Positions 46,527 through 58,370 of a DNA stretch of 64,000 nucleotides are shown here, piece by piece. The notes under the pieces are model-generated. The model saw only the letters and a program-made list of their open reading frames with translations. It had not been told where the DNA came from and made no database searches. The position numbers were made by a program, and so were the translations under genes. The first letter of the stretch is position 1, and every line of letters starts with the position of its first letter. Source of the stretch: Galaxea fascicularis (taxonomy: Eukaryota; Cnidaria; Anthozoa; Scleractinia; Euphylliidae); contig OX419343.1 of assembly GCA_948470475.1 (NCBI GenBank), positions 17,136,147 through 17,200,146 of the forward strand, read 5' to 3'.

Positions 46527-46671
46527 AAAATGAGCGATATAAAGAGTGAACGACGTTTCGATGACTCCATGTCATCATTTTAATAATTCTGTCATATGTA
46601 TTTCGAACTTCATGATGATGATACGGAGTCATCGAAACGTCGTTGACTCCGAGCTATATCGCTCATTTTGA
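46527..46671. repeat. Foldback repeat with GAAACGTCGTT arms
   Basis: AAAATGAGCGATATA...GACGTTTCGATGACTCC is mirrored by GGAGTCATCGAAACGTC...TATATCGCTCATTTT. GATGA-hairpin-CGAAACGTC in both arms recalls ends of Penelope-like elements, but the hammerhead core is not convincing. Confidence 0.6.
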
Positions 46672-47039
46672 TTCTAAAGTGATTTCCCCTGTTTTCTGAG
46701 AAATTCGGTATTTTATTAAAAATAGCCCTGCTAGCTATTTAGTACCTGTTGGTCTATTTCAGCCAAGTTTATTGTTTCGACAGTCTTGGGCCCGGTTCAG
46801 ACACCGCTCCACTCGTGTGCCGAACCTGACTGATGAATGAATTAAAGTGCATATGACACAAACGTTTTCATTAGCTTGTTCGAGAGAACTTTCAAAATGA
46901 TGAAGAATGGCGTTTATTTTATTGTAATAACATTCTTAATTGCCGATGAGTTATCCAAGATTTTGGTTTATGCGCTGACGTGAGGAAACGGCCGAGCTAA
47001 CTGCCTCGCGCGAGGAAGTTTACTCAGCTCTTTCCTGCA

Positions 47040-47147
47040 CGTGTGCGACGGGCTGGAAGGGTCACGTTTCAGCGACCAGCGGTTTTCTGCAGCAAGTTAC
47101 AATATGGCGGCGGTCGTGGCGCTCGAGTGACGTACCAGCTCGGGTAA
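47040..47147 (+). promoter_or_regulatory. Probable CpG-rich promoter and non-coding first exon of GGACT
   Basis: A CpG-rich patch in AT-rich surroundings ends with CAGCTCGG|GTAAGA, a good splice donor. The GGACT coding exon is preceded by an acceptor-like CCCAG at 49318-49322, before its ATG. A spliced 5' UTR from here is a reasonable inference without transcript proof. An ATG at 47105 runs into TGA after seven codons. Confidence 0.4.
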
Positions 47148-48895
47148 GAAACTAAGGAATGATATTTCCTTTAATTTGAGAGGTCTCCTCACAATTTGGT
47201 CCATTTGGTCAAAGAATAAACACGTGGACTAAGGGCTTCCTGATTGAATAATTTTTCCTCACAGACTTTTCTTTTAGCTTAATACTTTAATTGTATGTGT
47301 TGTCAATTCAAATACATTGTGTTTGTTTGATGCATTTCAGCAGTATGTAATATATTTTCATTCATGTAAGCCATGAGCATGTGAGATAAAAATATGCTAA
47401 CCGATTATTATGATGCAGCGAGCACAATAAATTAATAATTTTGCATTCAAACTACGGAAACTGTATGACCCAGATAAAGCTAACACATTAACCTGTATGC
47501 AAGAATTGGAAAAATGCCTGAATGTGCTTTGTATTGATTTGTTTGAATAGTAGGATCTTGAACTCTGAACAGGCCCAGATAGACATACATGTATGGAAAC
47601 AAACACAGCGACCATGCAAAATAATGATTCAAAATGTTAGCAGGGTTGTTTTCCTGGATAAGCCCAGGGTGGGAGCATTCGCCTCCATTTTTGGCTCACA
47701 CCCTTGGGCTTTTGACCTTTTTGGTCCTCACCCCCAGGAATTAGCCAATTTTATATATAAAAAAAAAGCTAATGCACAGGGATCAGTCTAAAGGAAGGCG
47801 GGGTGGGGGTGGGGGGTGCTTGGGCACAGCTGGAATCGACTGATGCATAAAGGAAAAAACTATACCGGTATATTTTATAACAATCATAAACTAAACATTT
47901 GCACTTTGGAAACAGTTTCCTCACACAAACACAGGTGAATACTAAAATGTTCTTGGTATTAGAAAGCTTTGTCGTGTGGAAAATGAAATCAGACTTTCAA
48001 ATTCAGTAAGTGTCATGCTTCTCTTTTGAGGCTTTCAGTAACAAAGTCATTAAAACCATGTACCTTTGAGGGTGTTATAATCATTTTTCCAAGTTCAGTG
48101 GTTTATTAGTCACTTTGATTTTATTTGTTACAAATGCAAAACTTTGAAATTTGAAGAATATTAAAATAACACCTTTTGGAATAAGTGCAACTCTATGGTT
48201 GAGAAGTGCTGCACTTTGAATAACGCATTTGAATATATAACATAGAAAATGCGGTACATAAATCCATTACCATTACCACTTATTCAGGGGCAGTGCTTAC
48301 TAACATTTTTTTATCCTAAGCAGAGTGCATATTTGGGAGAGGCACTCTTTGAAGTAAATACAATAGCCCAGGATTGCGGGCATGTTCCATGCATACCTGT
48401 TTACTGTCAGGGGTAGGCAAGGGTAAGATTGAATCCCCAGCTTGGAGTGAAGATGTGAGGGGTCCATTACATTACAATAAATGTTGATGTGCTGTTGAGT
48501 GCAAAGAACCATAATCCTGTTTAAGTCTTTTCTCAAACTGTATCATCTGAAATGGCTCTGGGCATAGTGTAAGGTGAAATGAAAGACTGGAAAATTGAAA
48601 CACACTGTTTACAGTCTAATTTTGTGGTTGACAAGCCATTACTTTGGCACAACTGTGGGAGATGGTGGTGGTGGTGATGGTTAGGTTTTCAGATTTGCAT
48701 TTGTTGCCCCTCTGCTTTTCAGGCAGATCATACTGAAACCAAAACAGTCAAAGTTTCCACATAGTATTGTCAGCTTTTTGTGCCTATTTTTTTTTTACAA
48801 GGAAACATTTGTAAGACAGATGCAAGTAGTGAACAAGCACTCCAATGTTCCTCTCCTGACACCTTACCAAAAGTGGGAAAGAGATACATGTAATC

Positions 48896-49017
48896 AAGTG
48901 AAGATCTGATCTTCGCAAGTTGTGAATGCAATTTATGCGATTACATAAAGTCAAGCCTGAACAAAATTCAGGACTTCAATGGGGTTTGAACCCGTGACCT
49001 TGCTATACCAGTGCAAT

Positions 49018-49048
<31 letters not shown>

Positions 49049-49095
49049 TGTTGGGAGCAGGTCAATTGTGGGGTCATATGTTCCCATGAAAGAGA
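48896..49095 (-). mobile_element. Diverged copy of the tRNA-like SINE
   Basis: The minus strand contains a 72-nt tRNA-like body (48972-49043) ending in the same GGCTTCATAGCTCAGTTGG start, but with mutations in both stems. The CAGGCTTGACTTTATGTAAT-like tail and CTTCGCAAGTTGTGAATGC at the left match the family at 20.1 kb and 2.25 kb. The anticodon arm is degraded, so I do not call a tRNA. Confidence 0.7.
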
Positions 49096-49345
49096 TGAAT
49101 GTGATTTAAATTAATTGAATTCAAGAAAAATTTCTTAGAGGGGTTTTACTTAAGCCATGAAACTATTATTATTAGACAAGAAGTAATAAATTATACTATA
49201 ATAGTCATATACACACAAAGGAATACAAAGGAAATAGTGTGTAATAGTTGCTAGTAATTACTATTACAGTGACTCACTTTCATGTGCTAAGTAAAATCAG
49301 TCTGTCACATGTTTATATCCCAGGTTCTGAAGAAGCATACAGAAC

Positions 49346-51364
49346 ATGGAAGGATTGGTTAAAGTTTTTGTGTATGGCACCCTGAAGAGAGGATTTGCTA
49401 ATTGTCACCTCATGCAAAATGGTTTGAATGGAGTGACTAGGTTTGTAACAACAGGTCTCACAAAGGAAGCTTTTCCACTTGTGATTGGAACAGATGCATC
49501 CATTCCATTTATGCCACCTTTAAAAGGCCAGGGAAAAGTAAGCAAAACTTCATTCATGGAGTTTGGTAGTTTCTTGTAGCTATGCCACTTGAATGATTAT
49601 TTGTTGTAAAGTCACATTCACCACCTTAGCAACCTGCTACACTTAAACACGAAGATGTCCTTTAAAATTGATATCTCCACCCCCTGCTTTCCATGTCAAG
49701 TGGTGGCCAACAGTCAAAACAAGTAAAGACCGACCAGGTAAAAAATGTAGTTTAGTTTCAGAAACTAGAAATATAAGCTGTTTGATGTTGAATAAATGGA
49801 TTTTTTTGTTTAAACATTTTTCATTAAACCAAATCAAAAATATCATTCACCCTTATAAATCTTGGTGTATCGTCATGGTAGCTGCACAATGGCGTAATGT
49901 AAGCAAACCATTTCGAATTTCAAAATTAGTGCAATGTACAGTATCTTTGAAACATGAAAGAAATGTTACAGGTTGATTGTTAGGAGATGGTCTTTTATTG
50001 CACAAAATTTTCGCAGAGCTCTGTATGCGTTAACGGTTGATTAAGTACCTGAGGTAATGTACCACACCTTTTATAGCCCATCTTTGTGTTTAAAGAATAT
50101 TAATAGTGACGTTTTTCACTTCAGTGTTCATTGCTTGACAAAAGTTGCACTATTTTCTCAACCAATGAGAAGCAAACCCACGACTGATCATTGTCCTGCA
50201 CAAGATGTAATTGTTTCATATTCTGATTCATTCATTGTGCTACTTGCATCTGTTTTGATTGGCCAGAGTAAATGCTTTGATTTTGGTTTTCTGACAATAA
50301 AGAGTGCTCTATTTTTACTAACCACTGTGCCTCACAGATCATACAAACTGAGTGTGCTTTTGTGTTTCATGGGCATGCAGGAATTTGAACAAGGTCTACC
50401 ATTATTTCACCACTAAAACTCCCAGTTGTTTTCTGACATCCATAAGATGCCAGTTACAACTTCGTGATGTTTCATGCAGGCTGTAAACCTCAGTAATGCA
50501 CTGTCATGTGCAGTGTGTCATGGTGATATAACCCATTCCATTTGCTGTTAGCTTACTTTGGTTTGGAGCATACAGGACTAAGTATTCCGTTATAGCCTGT
50601 AGTTACAGAATTATCAATCCTGAGTGTGATCCCTTCGATAATCAGTTACAGCTGTCCATTGGTAGAAGTCAAAATCTGCATCTGGACAGCGTCATACACA
50701 AGTTACTGTCAAGTTCGTTTTTTTATAAATTTGGTCCAATAAAACTGAATACCATTAATTGGGATTTTGTAGTGTACTGCTGGGAACTGGGACGAGTACA
50801 TCCGGGCATGCAAGAAGGCGTAGAGACGTGGAAGCCATGATGGCCTACTTATTGTAACTTAGTGTTGATTGTGTGTGCCAAAACACTACAGATTTCAAGC
50901 CACAACTGACTCCAAAAAGCATCTCCTTTAAGAGCAGTCCGACCATAACCAACAGAGTTTTGGGAAGGGTATTTGTATGCACAGAAACCTCAAGAAACAA
51001 TTTTCCCTTGATAACATCAACTGTTAACAATACCAACTAAATTTGTTTCTCTTTTTTCTTTCAGCACGTTCATGGTGAAATCTATGAAGTGGACAACAAT
51101 GTTCTCAGTGTCCTGGACGAGTTAGAAGGACATCCTACATGGTACAAACGCACACAATGTGAGATAACAGCAACTGATAAAACAACGGGAATTGAAGCTG
51201 GAGATGTCATATTATGCTCTGCTTACTTTTTAACCGACTTCGCCAAGGAGTTTCTATTTCTGGACTTTATTGGTGAATATACTCAAGAGCATCACAAAAC
51301 ACATGTTAAATCAAGCGACAGAAACAGTCACTGTGATGTGAGAGGTCAATCTCAACATAAATAA
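49346..51364 (+). CDS. GGACT: Gamma-glutamylamine cyclotransferase (GGACT/AIG2-like, 163 aa, two exons)
   Basis: Exons are 49346-49537 and 51065-51364, with a GT-AG intron in phase 0. The family releases free amines and 5-oxoproline from gamma-glutamylamines, for example from degraded transglutaminase cross-links. The N-terminus VFVYGTLKRG is the substrate-binding loop signature. FPLVI and GKHVHGEIYEVD follow, and LDELEGHPTWYKR holds the catalytic Glu (human Glu82 in LDDFE). The C-terminal tail is polar and variable. The length is close to human GGACT (153 aa). The exon junction falls right before HVHGEIYEV. The protein is expected to be cytosolic. Confidence 0.93.
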
Positions 51365-53897
51365 CAGAACTAAATTTCAAACTTGAGTTTTGATTTTAAA
51401 AAAACCCTCAAGGGCTTCCCATAAAGAGGGGCGTATATAGCTTTTTGGTCTTAAAATCCAAGTGTCGTAGACGAGTTTTTGCATGGCGCGCCAGCAGCGC
51501 GCGCTACAGAAGTTGCATGCCACAGTCGTAAGCAAAAATCGTACCGTCTAAATCTCACGTAACCCAATCAAACACACATGGACAAAACGAGTCAACCAAT
51601 GAGCCGGTGCTTTTAAATTTCGGTCAACCATTCATTATAAATCTAGCAAAAGCAACACTGCTCAATCAGGTTTTAAACATAACTTATTATATAGATACTG
51701 ATGAAATACCAGGATTTTTCCTTTTACTAAAAAAACATATCTTCATCGCTCGCAGTGAAGATACTATTTTTATCTTTCACGTGTGAGGATATTGGTGTCG
51801 TCGTGGTTACTAACATGATTAGTCAATTACAACTACAGAATTTTTCTCTTCTTCATCAGAATTTTGACTTTTTGGAACAAAAAATTAAGTATTATTGAAT
51901 TTATTTATCCTTTATGACTTTATATCCGAGTTTCATAACATTTTCTCGCGCTGAAAGTATCTCTCACTCGTTCGCTTCGCACACTGGTGAGAGACACTTT
52001 CAGCACTCGTATCCCCGCGCGGCCATGTAATATCCTATCAGCAAACCTGTGAAACTGTTATACCAACCATGATTGCTGATGGCAAACTTCATCCTATGAC
52101 TGTACTTTATCTTAATGATAATCCATCTCACTTAATCCCTGAGGTGAAGACAGTAGCCTGTGATGTAAATGTATGCCCGCATTATTCCAGAGCAAGTTCT
52201 GGAGAACACACCGGAAGTTTAAAAAAAACGATTAACTGGAGTATACTACACTATTTTCAGGTGGTTTCGCCTGACCTTACCATCGGTCTAAATACCCGGC
52301 TTTAGCCATTACATATCTATCTAATTACAAAAAAGGAATTCCGGGCTTGGAGCCCGTTTCTCGAAAGTCCTGTAAATTTCAGTTCGGGCCCGAAAAGCCA
52401 TCTCTAAAATGATTTCAAGAAACGAAAGGGTAAATTTGTTGCAGAAGTTCATGCCTGAAGACGTCTTCCTTTTAAGATACGATGGAAATTATGGCACCCG
52501 AAATGCGCCCGAAAAGTTTCGGGAGTTTCGAGAAACGCGCGCCTGGTGAGCTATATCATTGTTTTCCTTTTGCACTGTTAGTTTTGCCTCACTTATCTAC
52601 AGCAAATTACGAAAACGAAAATCTAGATATTGTAGGTTATAAAATTGCTCTATTTGCATTTTCTGCTAGGAGCTACAGTTGGCTTCTGTAAGCTTCCATG
52701 TCTTTAATGACTGGATTAAATTCCAACGGAATTTCAAGCAACTTGCAGTTAATAAAATTATTCTAGTTTTGGAATACCTGTCGACTGCTGCAGGAGGCCG
52801 TGCTTGACTTCTTTCGTTCATCTTATTAATTAGTATTAATTTTTTATCGACCTCTTCTACAATGACAAACTAGCTCTTTTAGGCCGTGAAAGTGATTCAA
52901 AATTGCTTCAATTCCAACACCAAGCCACTTCCTTTTGGCGGATGGTATCTTCTCTGGTTTTTCCAACAGGCAGCCCAGGTGTGATGTGCGACATCAGAAG
53001 TTTGTTATAAAAAACATACCGTTAAAATCTAGAATTCCAACGAACCGAATGGCGGTGGAAATAGCCAAATAATGCCTTCCAACCTTCACTCTACTATTTC
53101 TTGTCACTTTCTGAGACGTCTCAATGCAATGCCATCGGTTTTTTTTAAGAATCCGAGAGGGCGTTTAGACAACGGCTTAATATGTTGTTATCACAGTATA
53201 TATACTGTAACATTTTAAGCGACTAACTACGGTCGCTACGTTATTTACTGGCCTAAAATGTTACAAATTTACCGACTAACAAATTAAGGCGTTAGTTAAT
53301 GGCCTAAAATGTTGTATGAAGTGTGGTTCCAAATTACACCGTTAGATATTGGATCAGTTAGATATTTTTTGTGGTGATCAAAGGAACTTAGCTTTCGGGC
53401 TTTCGGGATAACTTTTTTATTGTATTATATCCCTCAGTTAGTACGCGCGCCGTGATTGGTTAATTATGCCGGGGTCGTACTCTGCTGTACGGCCCGCTAA
53501 ATTTGAAAGATTGCTTTTTCGTGCGCTCAATTGACCTTGGAGATATAATAAATATCTTACTAACCTCGTTTTCTCGGTCCGTACTGTAAGTTATGAATCC
53601 TCATTTTTTCCGTTGATTTATGACCCGCGCGCTTCGCGCTTGGGCCATAAGCGAATGGGAAAAAACTCGGTCCGTAACTTACAATGTATTCTTACCTTGC
53701 TATATACAATGTAAATATTTTATAAAAGTGTGAAGAAACTGAATTGAATTGAATTGAATTGGCCTAAAATGTTGAAGTATTTAATGAGTGTGATTCCAAA
53801 TTACGCCGTTAGTTATTGGCCTTAAATGTTACATTATGTACAAGTGTGGTTGCAAATTACGCCGTTAGTGATTGGCCTGTCGGGAGACCTACAATAG
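51365..53897. other. Gene-free stretch with MITE remnants
   Basis: This holds a foldback at 52341-52545 and repeat-like palindromic words near 51740-52030 (for example TCACTCG...CGAGTGA-type arms). An unassigned + frame runs from about 52030 to 52305 after an AG, with coding-like composition (HLIPEVKTVACDVNV) but no known family. A (GAATT)n run lies at 53740-53760. Confidence 0.4.
52341..52545. repeat. Foldback repeat with CCCGTTTCTCGAAA arms
   Basis: CCCGTTTCTCGAAAG near 52353 and AGTTTCGAGAAACG near 52524 are inverted; GGGCCCGAAAA and GCGCCCGAAAAG lie just inside. It is probably a MITE. Confidence 0.55.
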
Positions 53898-54651
53898 GGA
53901 GTTTACGCAACTACGACGACGACGGGAACGAAAACGTCATTTGAAAATGAAACTTTCCGTTTTTGTTACTCTTTCGTGATTATTCCATCTTGTTCAACTT
54001 AAAAAATGCTGGCGAACTGTCCAGGGTTTAAATTACTCTGAACGGTGTTAAAGTAAAAAAAAAAGGAAGAAATTTTTGCGCTCATGCGGTCTGCCGTTCC
54101 GGTAAAAACCGAAAATGACCGGCAGCCAGTCCGATATTTCCTGGACACGTTCAGCAAAATTGAGCTAAACTATGACATTTTCTACAAATGACTGCATTTA
54201 CAGACTTAACTGTCGAAGTAACCGTTAAGAGAACGATGTAGTTTTATTGATAAAAACTATCAAAATACAAATTGTCTAGATGACCGGCAGCGGGTCATAA
54301 TCTTCAAGCCTAAAACAAACGTCCATTCCTCGACTCCTAGCACTAATCCTTAACCTAAAACTTACTTAATCTCCCCGTAGTACCAAGTCCAAAGATAACA
54401 AGGACATTGAAAGGAAACCCAAGTCGGACTGCCGACCATAATACTGATTCAACGCAGGATCTGGAATTTGACCGGCTGCCGGTCATTTAGACACTTCGAA
54501 AATGTAGTCATTTCACGTCGTCGTTTTGCAGATGACAGCAAAGAAATTTACCAAAAGATAAAACGCACGTGCAGAGCTATTGTTTTTGCTCATCAAGCCC
54601 ATTGTTGTATGGCGTTTTCGTTGCCGTCGTCGTTTTAGTTGCGTAAACTCG
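53898..54651. mobile_element. Foldback MITE with AGTTTACGCAACTACGACG ends
   Basis: The left GAGTTTACGCAACTACGACG and the right CGTCGTCGTTTTAGTTGCGT...AAACTC are inverted. Arms continue through AACGAAAACG. The interior has four GACCGGCAGC/CCGGCTGCCGGTC words, partly inverted. Non-coding. Confidence 0.7.
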
Positions 54652-54744
54652 CTAATCAGTAGAGACCTTAAGAAACAGGACGGGAAAAGAGGACGGCGAC
54701 GGGAAATCCGTGTAAAGTCTGACGCGAGACCAGCGTGGCGTTCT

Positions 54745-55080
54745 TCTCGCTTGAGCATGTTAAGGAGGCTCGAAAGGCTTTTTCGTTGATGTAGTGTTTG
54801 CGAAACAAAAAAAGGTTACAAAGACGGATATTTGATGGTATAGGCAAACTATATATGTCTCCTCGGAACTGTGTTGTTGGGCTATATTTTTTGACGTCAT
54901 ATCGGTTACCATGGCAACGCCCCAGGTCCACAAAAAGGTCCTCTAAATATCAGTTTTTGTAAATTATCTGAAAAACTAATTTGGTGACCTACCGTTTTTA
55001 TTTCTTTGTTGGAAAGCTCCCTAAATGCTTTAACCTTTCAAGCAGTATGAAAAATCTAGTCGAATTTAATATATTTTTAA
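54745..55080 (+). repeat. Second copy of the interspersed repeat seen at 24528-24860
   Basis: Reverse-complement homologue of 24528-24860: GAGGCTCGAAAGG, TTCGTTGATGTAGTGTTTGC, TGACGTCATATCGGTTACCA and GGAAAGCTCCCTAAATGC occur in the mirrored order. Confidence 0.7.
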
Positions 55081-55639
55081 AAAACGCATTTTATGGCTTA
55101 CAGAAAATTCTACTAGATAATTTTCCCCCCAAATTTTATATTTGAAGTGCCATCGCGAATGGTATATGCATGCAAAAAATCAAGATAGGTCACCGAGCAA
55201 AATTTCGAGCTGAAAACAAATGTTTTCCGCAGATTTTGTTTCCGGTTCGAGTGATTTCACGCAACATTTAACTTCCGGTGTGCTTGATTTTGATTCATTC
55301 AGCTGAAGCGTGAATCTTAGTTATGGCGTGAGCTTGGCGTAAGTAGATTGTGCGCGTGCGCGCAGCTAAAAACCCTACAGAAGTGTGTTTAAAACGTCAA
55401 AACAGATACTTCACCAACTTGGTTTGCCTTTATAAATAACTGGGAAAAGAGGTTTTTCTTGACGTTACTCGAAACAAAATTTTCTCTTAACTTACTGAAG
55501 GTTAACGAGCCTTGTCCCAGCTGACTGAGTTTTGTTAATAACACCATTTGGACGAATGTCCCCGCACTCGCAGCATTCATTCATAAAATTAAGTACATGG
55601 AAAGTTCAGCGTCTGAATCAATTAGGAACGGCTCAGCCA

Positions 55640-57295
55640 CTCTTCTTCCCTCCTGGGGTCTGAATCAACAGGCGTTTTGTTAATTTGAATCGGTCCAAAT
55701 TCGAATTTAGTTTGGCTCATGAAAAGTGCGGCGTCTCGACCTGGCCTTACTTCTTGAAGTACAGGATTGTATTTTGTGAGAACACTGCCGGATATCGAGA
55801 CCCTAGCAGCCCTTAGAGCGTACAATCTCGGATGTGCTTATACCATCGCTCATAGGACGTAACTGCTCTGAGGCAGAGCGCGATCTACTAGCATTGCAGG
55901 TGCGTATGGGGGGTCTTGGGTTCATAAATCCATCTGATAGTGCAGATGCGGAGTACTCAGCCTCTATTAGAGTAAGCGCTCCACTTGTAAGCAAGATAGA
56001 GGCGGAATCCGAGGAGACCCCAGAAGAAGCCGAGGTACAACGACTGGTATACGCCACCCGGTAAGAAAAGGATGATGGGCTAAAAGAAGAGCTTGAGGAG
56101 GTGAAGGTCATTGTTGCCAGCCAAGACACAGAACCGGCCGTGGACCTGGCCTGTGAAAAAGGCGCATCCAACTGGCTTACAGTTATTCCTCTCAAGGACA
56201 TGGATTTTGATCTCAACAAGCGGGAATTTCGTGATGCTGTGAGGCTCCGATATGATTGGCCGATACCCGATCAGCCGTCAGTGTGCGTTTGTGGTAGCAT
56301 GTTTACAGTAGATCATGCGATGATCTTCCATCGTGGAGGCCTAGTTATTCAGCGCCAAAATGAAATTCGCGATCTACAGGCCGAGCTGCTCGACATGGTT
56401 TGTTATGATGTGCAAGCTGAACCGGCATTGCAACCCATCACAGGCGAAGAGCTTGACAGAGGGACTAACCAAGCCCCTGATGCATGGTTTGATGTCCACT
56501 GTAGGGGTTTCTGGGAGCGACAGAGGGCCGCTTTTTTTTATATAAGGGTGTGTCATCCCAATTCGGACTCGTATAGAGATCTTAGCCATAAGCAAATCTA
56601 CAGGATTCATGAAAATGAAAAGAAGCGAAAATACAACTCTCGTGTCACAGAAATAGAGCAAGGCACATTCACCCCATTGGTATTTACAACGACAGGAGGG
56701 ATGGTTGACGAATGCTTGAGATACCACTCAAGATTAGCCGAGCTATTATCCGCCAAAAAGCAACTGAGAGTTACGCCAACAATTTCATAGGTCAGGGCGA
56801 AAGTGTCCTTTGCAATTTTGCGGAGTGCGCTCCTATGCCTAAGGGAGCGAGAACCCCGAGAGGAAGAAACTAAGGACAGGGATCTAGAAATAGAGAAGGG
56901 TCAAACAGGAATTCCCTAGACTCAACAGCTATAGACATTTTATTACTGAGATTTTAGCGGCCGATAGCTTATTTTATTGAATTGTTCTTGTAATACTTGT
57001 AGAATCAAGATGCTTTATTAAGACATGTAACTGTAATTTACTGTTTTTTGCCTAATGCAATTGTAGGAGGTCGTTTTTTTAAAAGTAAATGTAATTATCT
57101 AACCCGAGGGTAAGTGATAGCTACAGTATCAACCGATTTTCGCTGTAAGTGCAATTGAAATATAGCCATCAAATAATACCGACTTCTTGATCTTTTTAGA
57201 ATGTTGTATGTATTACCTTAATTGTTATTAAAGTTGGGTTTATTGCAAAAAATAATAATTATAATAATAATAATAATAATAAGAAGAAGAAGAAC
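55640..57295 (+). pseudogene. LINE C-terminal region with (TAA)n tail, frameshifted
   Basis: + strand frames encode IGRNCSEAERDLLALQVRMG and GLGFINPSDSADAEYSASIR (post-reverse-transcriptase thumb region). After a stop near 56063 come [31 protein letters not shown], a [14 protein letters not shown] zinc-binding-like segment (CxC...H), [35 protein letters not shown] and [11 protein letters not shown] further break lies near 56790, before ILRSALLCLRGSR. The 3' UTR ends in AATAATAATAA from about 57243. It belongs to the same family as the fragments at 27 kb and 61.4 kb. Confidence 0.85.
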
Positions 57296-57512
57296 TTGCC
57301 AAAACTGAATACATTCATAGGCATGATAACGCAGCATCATACATCCATTGCTATGATATCAAGACAACTGACTAGTGGTACGACCACGAACCAGATACTA
57401 TTGTAGAGAACGAACAAGCAACGATTCTATGGAATATGCCAATTCATACTGACAGGGAAATAGCGGCTAATAAACCAGATATCATAATCAGAGATCAGAC
57501 GAATCAGAAATG
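57296..57512 (+). pseudogene. Fragment of a second LINE type (REL-endonuclease-like domain)
   Basis: One + frame reads WYDHEPDTIVENEQATILWN, MPIHTDREIAANKPDIIIRD, QTNQKCQ. The A/RPDI..D segment is typical of a C-terminal domain in LINEs, likely the restriction-like endonuclease fold. Start and end are cut: it begins at the TAA tail of the preceding LINE and stops just before a G run. The 3' end of the same type occurs at 61113-61285. Confidence 0.65.
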
Positions 57513-57532
57513 CCAGATTCAGGCGCGTAGGA

Positions 57533-57550
57533 GGGGGGGGGGGGGGGGGG
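57533..57550. repeat. Poly-G tract
   Basis: About 18 consecutive G residues follow CGTAGGAG. Similar tracts at 9042-9062 and (as C) 9667-9684 and 27447-27461 show that long G/C homopolymers recur here. Confidence 0.85.
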
Positions 57551-57921
57551 TTCGAACCCCCTTTGGAGCTCAATAATGGAGGAATGAAAACACAAACTGT
57601 TAATTTTTAGCTTTTAGCAAACAGTGGAGGTGTTGGTAGGCCTGCTGTAATTGGTCAGCAGTGTTGCGCATGCGAGTCAGTGTGTGTGTGATGTGTGTAG
57701 AAAGCATGGCGGAGAGCCTGAATAAAGTATGCTCGTTGTGTTAGCCCAGTTGTTCCTGTTCGTGCCTGTACCTGCTGGTCAACAGAGGAATGTAAAACAA
57801 AGTTTGAGTGTTTCAGCTTTTAATACCCTGCAAGAAAACGCTAAAAGTATCGGGAAAGTCTGTTAGGAGAATGGGTACAAGTGAAATTCGAGAACTTTAT
57901 ATGAAGTATAGAGTTTAAAAA

Positions 57922-57979
57922 ATGGCGTCTAAACGATCAGCCGGACGATCAGCTTCTATTTTAAGTTACTTTTCCAAAG
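57922..57979 (+). CDS. Possible orphan first exon (MASKR...SILSYFSK)
   Basis: The ATG is followed by 18 codons ending SASILSYFSK and a strong donor (AAAG|GTAAGT). The SILSYF pattern resembles a PCNA-binding (PIP-like) box and is common at the start of transposon-derived zinc-finger/hAT proteins. It ends in phase 1 and does not join in frame to the helicase block at 58691 through the visible AG, so the partner exon is unknown. Confidence 0.3.
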
Positions 57980-58026
57980 GTAAGTGACTAATTGTTCAAC
58001 TTTTATTCCTTTTAGGCTAAAATTTG

Positions 58027-58370
58027 TAAGCCAGGCGTCCGTTTGTTTCCCAGATGCTACGGTAAAACGTTGGAACAGATCCGTGTACGAATCCACCACG
58101 ACACAACGACCGTTGAAAGGCTAGCACTTGTTTCCATCTCTCAAAATGACTTCGAAGATATGCCGCTGGGCAGTTACAACATGGTTTGGTATGGGTGCTC
58201 ACTCCACCGTGGGCTCAAAATGTCAGTTTGAGAGATGGAAATAAGTGAAAGCCCCGTTGAAATCGGCTTGGTAACTTCGCCACGTTGCCAAACGGAGACT
58301 CACGGGGTACACGAACGCAATTTGTCAACAAGAATTTTTGTTGGCATCCTGGGTCCCCTCAGGTCGAATC
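58027..58370 (-). repeat. Left inverted arm: antisense copy of the helicase 3' end
   Basis: This arm is the reverse complement of 59622-59826 (GTTTCCCAGATGCTACGGTA, GATCC.TGTACGAATCCACC, AATTTGTCAACAAGAATTTT, GGCATCCTGGGTCCCCTC). It is longer only because a 135-bp MITE has entered it. The helicase fragment therefore lies between inverted copies of its own C-terminal coding segment. Confidence 0.8.
58119..58253. mobile_element. 135-bp MITE with 27-bp inverted ends and 9-bp target duplication
   Basis: The left end GGCTAGCACTTGTTTCC(ATCTCTCAAA) and the inverted right end GGCTTTCACTTATTTCC(ATCTCTCAAA) match at 23 of 27 positions. CCGTTGAAA is repeated outside at 58110-58118 and 58254-58262. The other arm of the surrounding inverted repeat (near 59735) shows the uninterrupted site CCGGTGAAA, a paralogous empty site. 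A 9-bp duplication suggests a Mutator-like transposase. Confidence 0.85.

Larger units (their letters stand above)
45621..47090. other. Region without genes; old retroelement debris
   Basis: This includes the hammerhead-like motif, the foldback at 46527-46671 and short AT-rich repeats such as CTTCAA/ATCTTC near 46260-46340. No coding exon is recognised. Confidence 0.4.

Noticed and set aside
48972..49043. Possible functional tRNA on the minus strand
   Set aside because: Stems and anticodon arm carry several mismatches relative to the 20-kb copies; a decayed SINE head.
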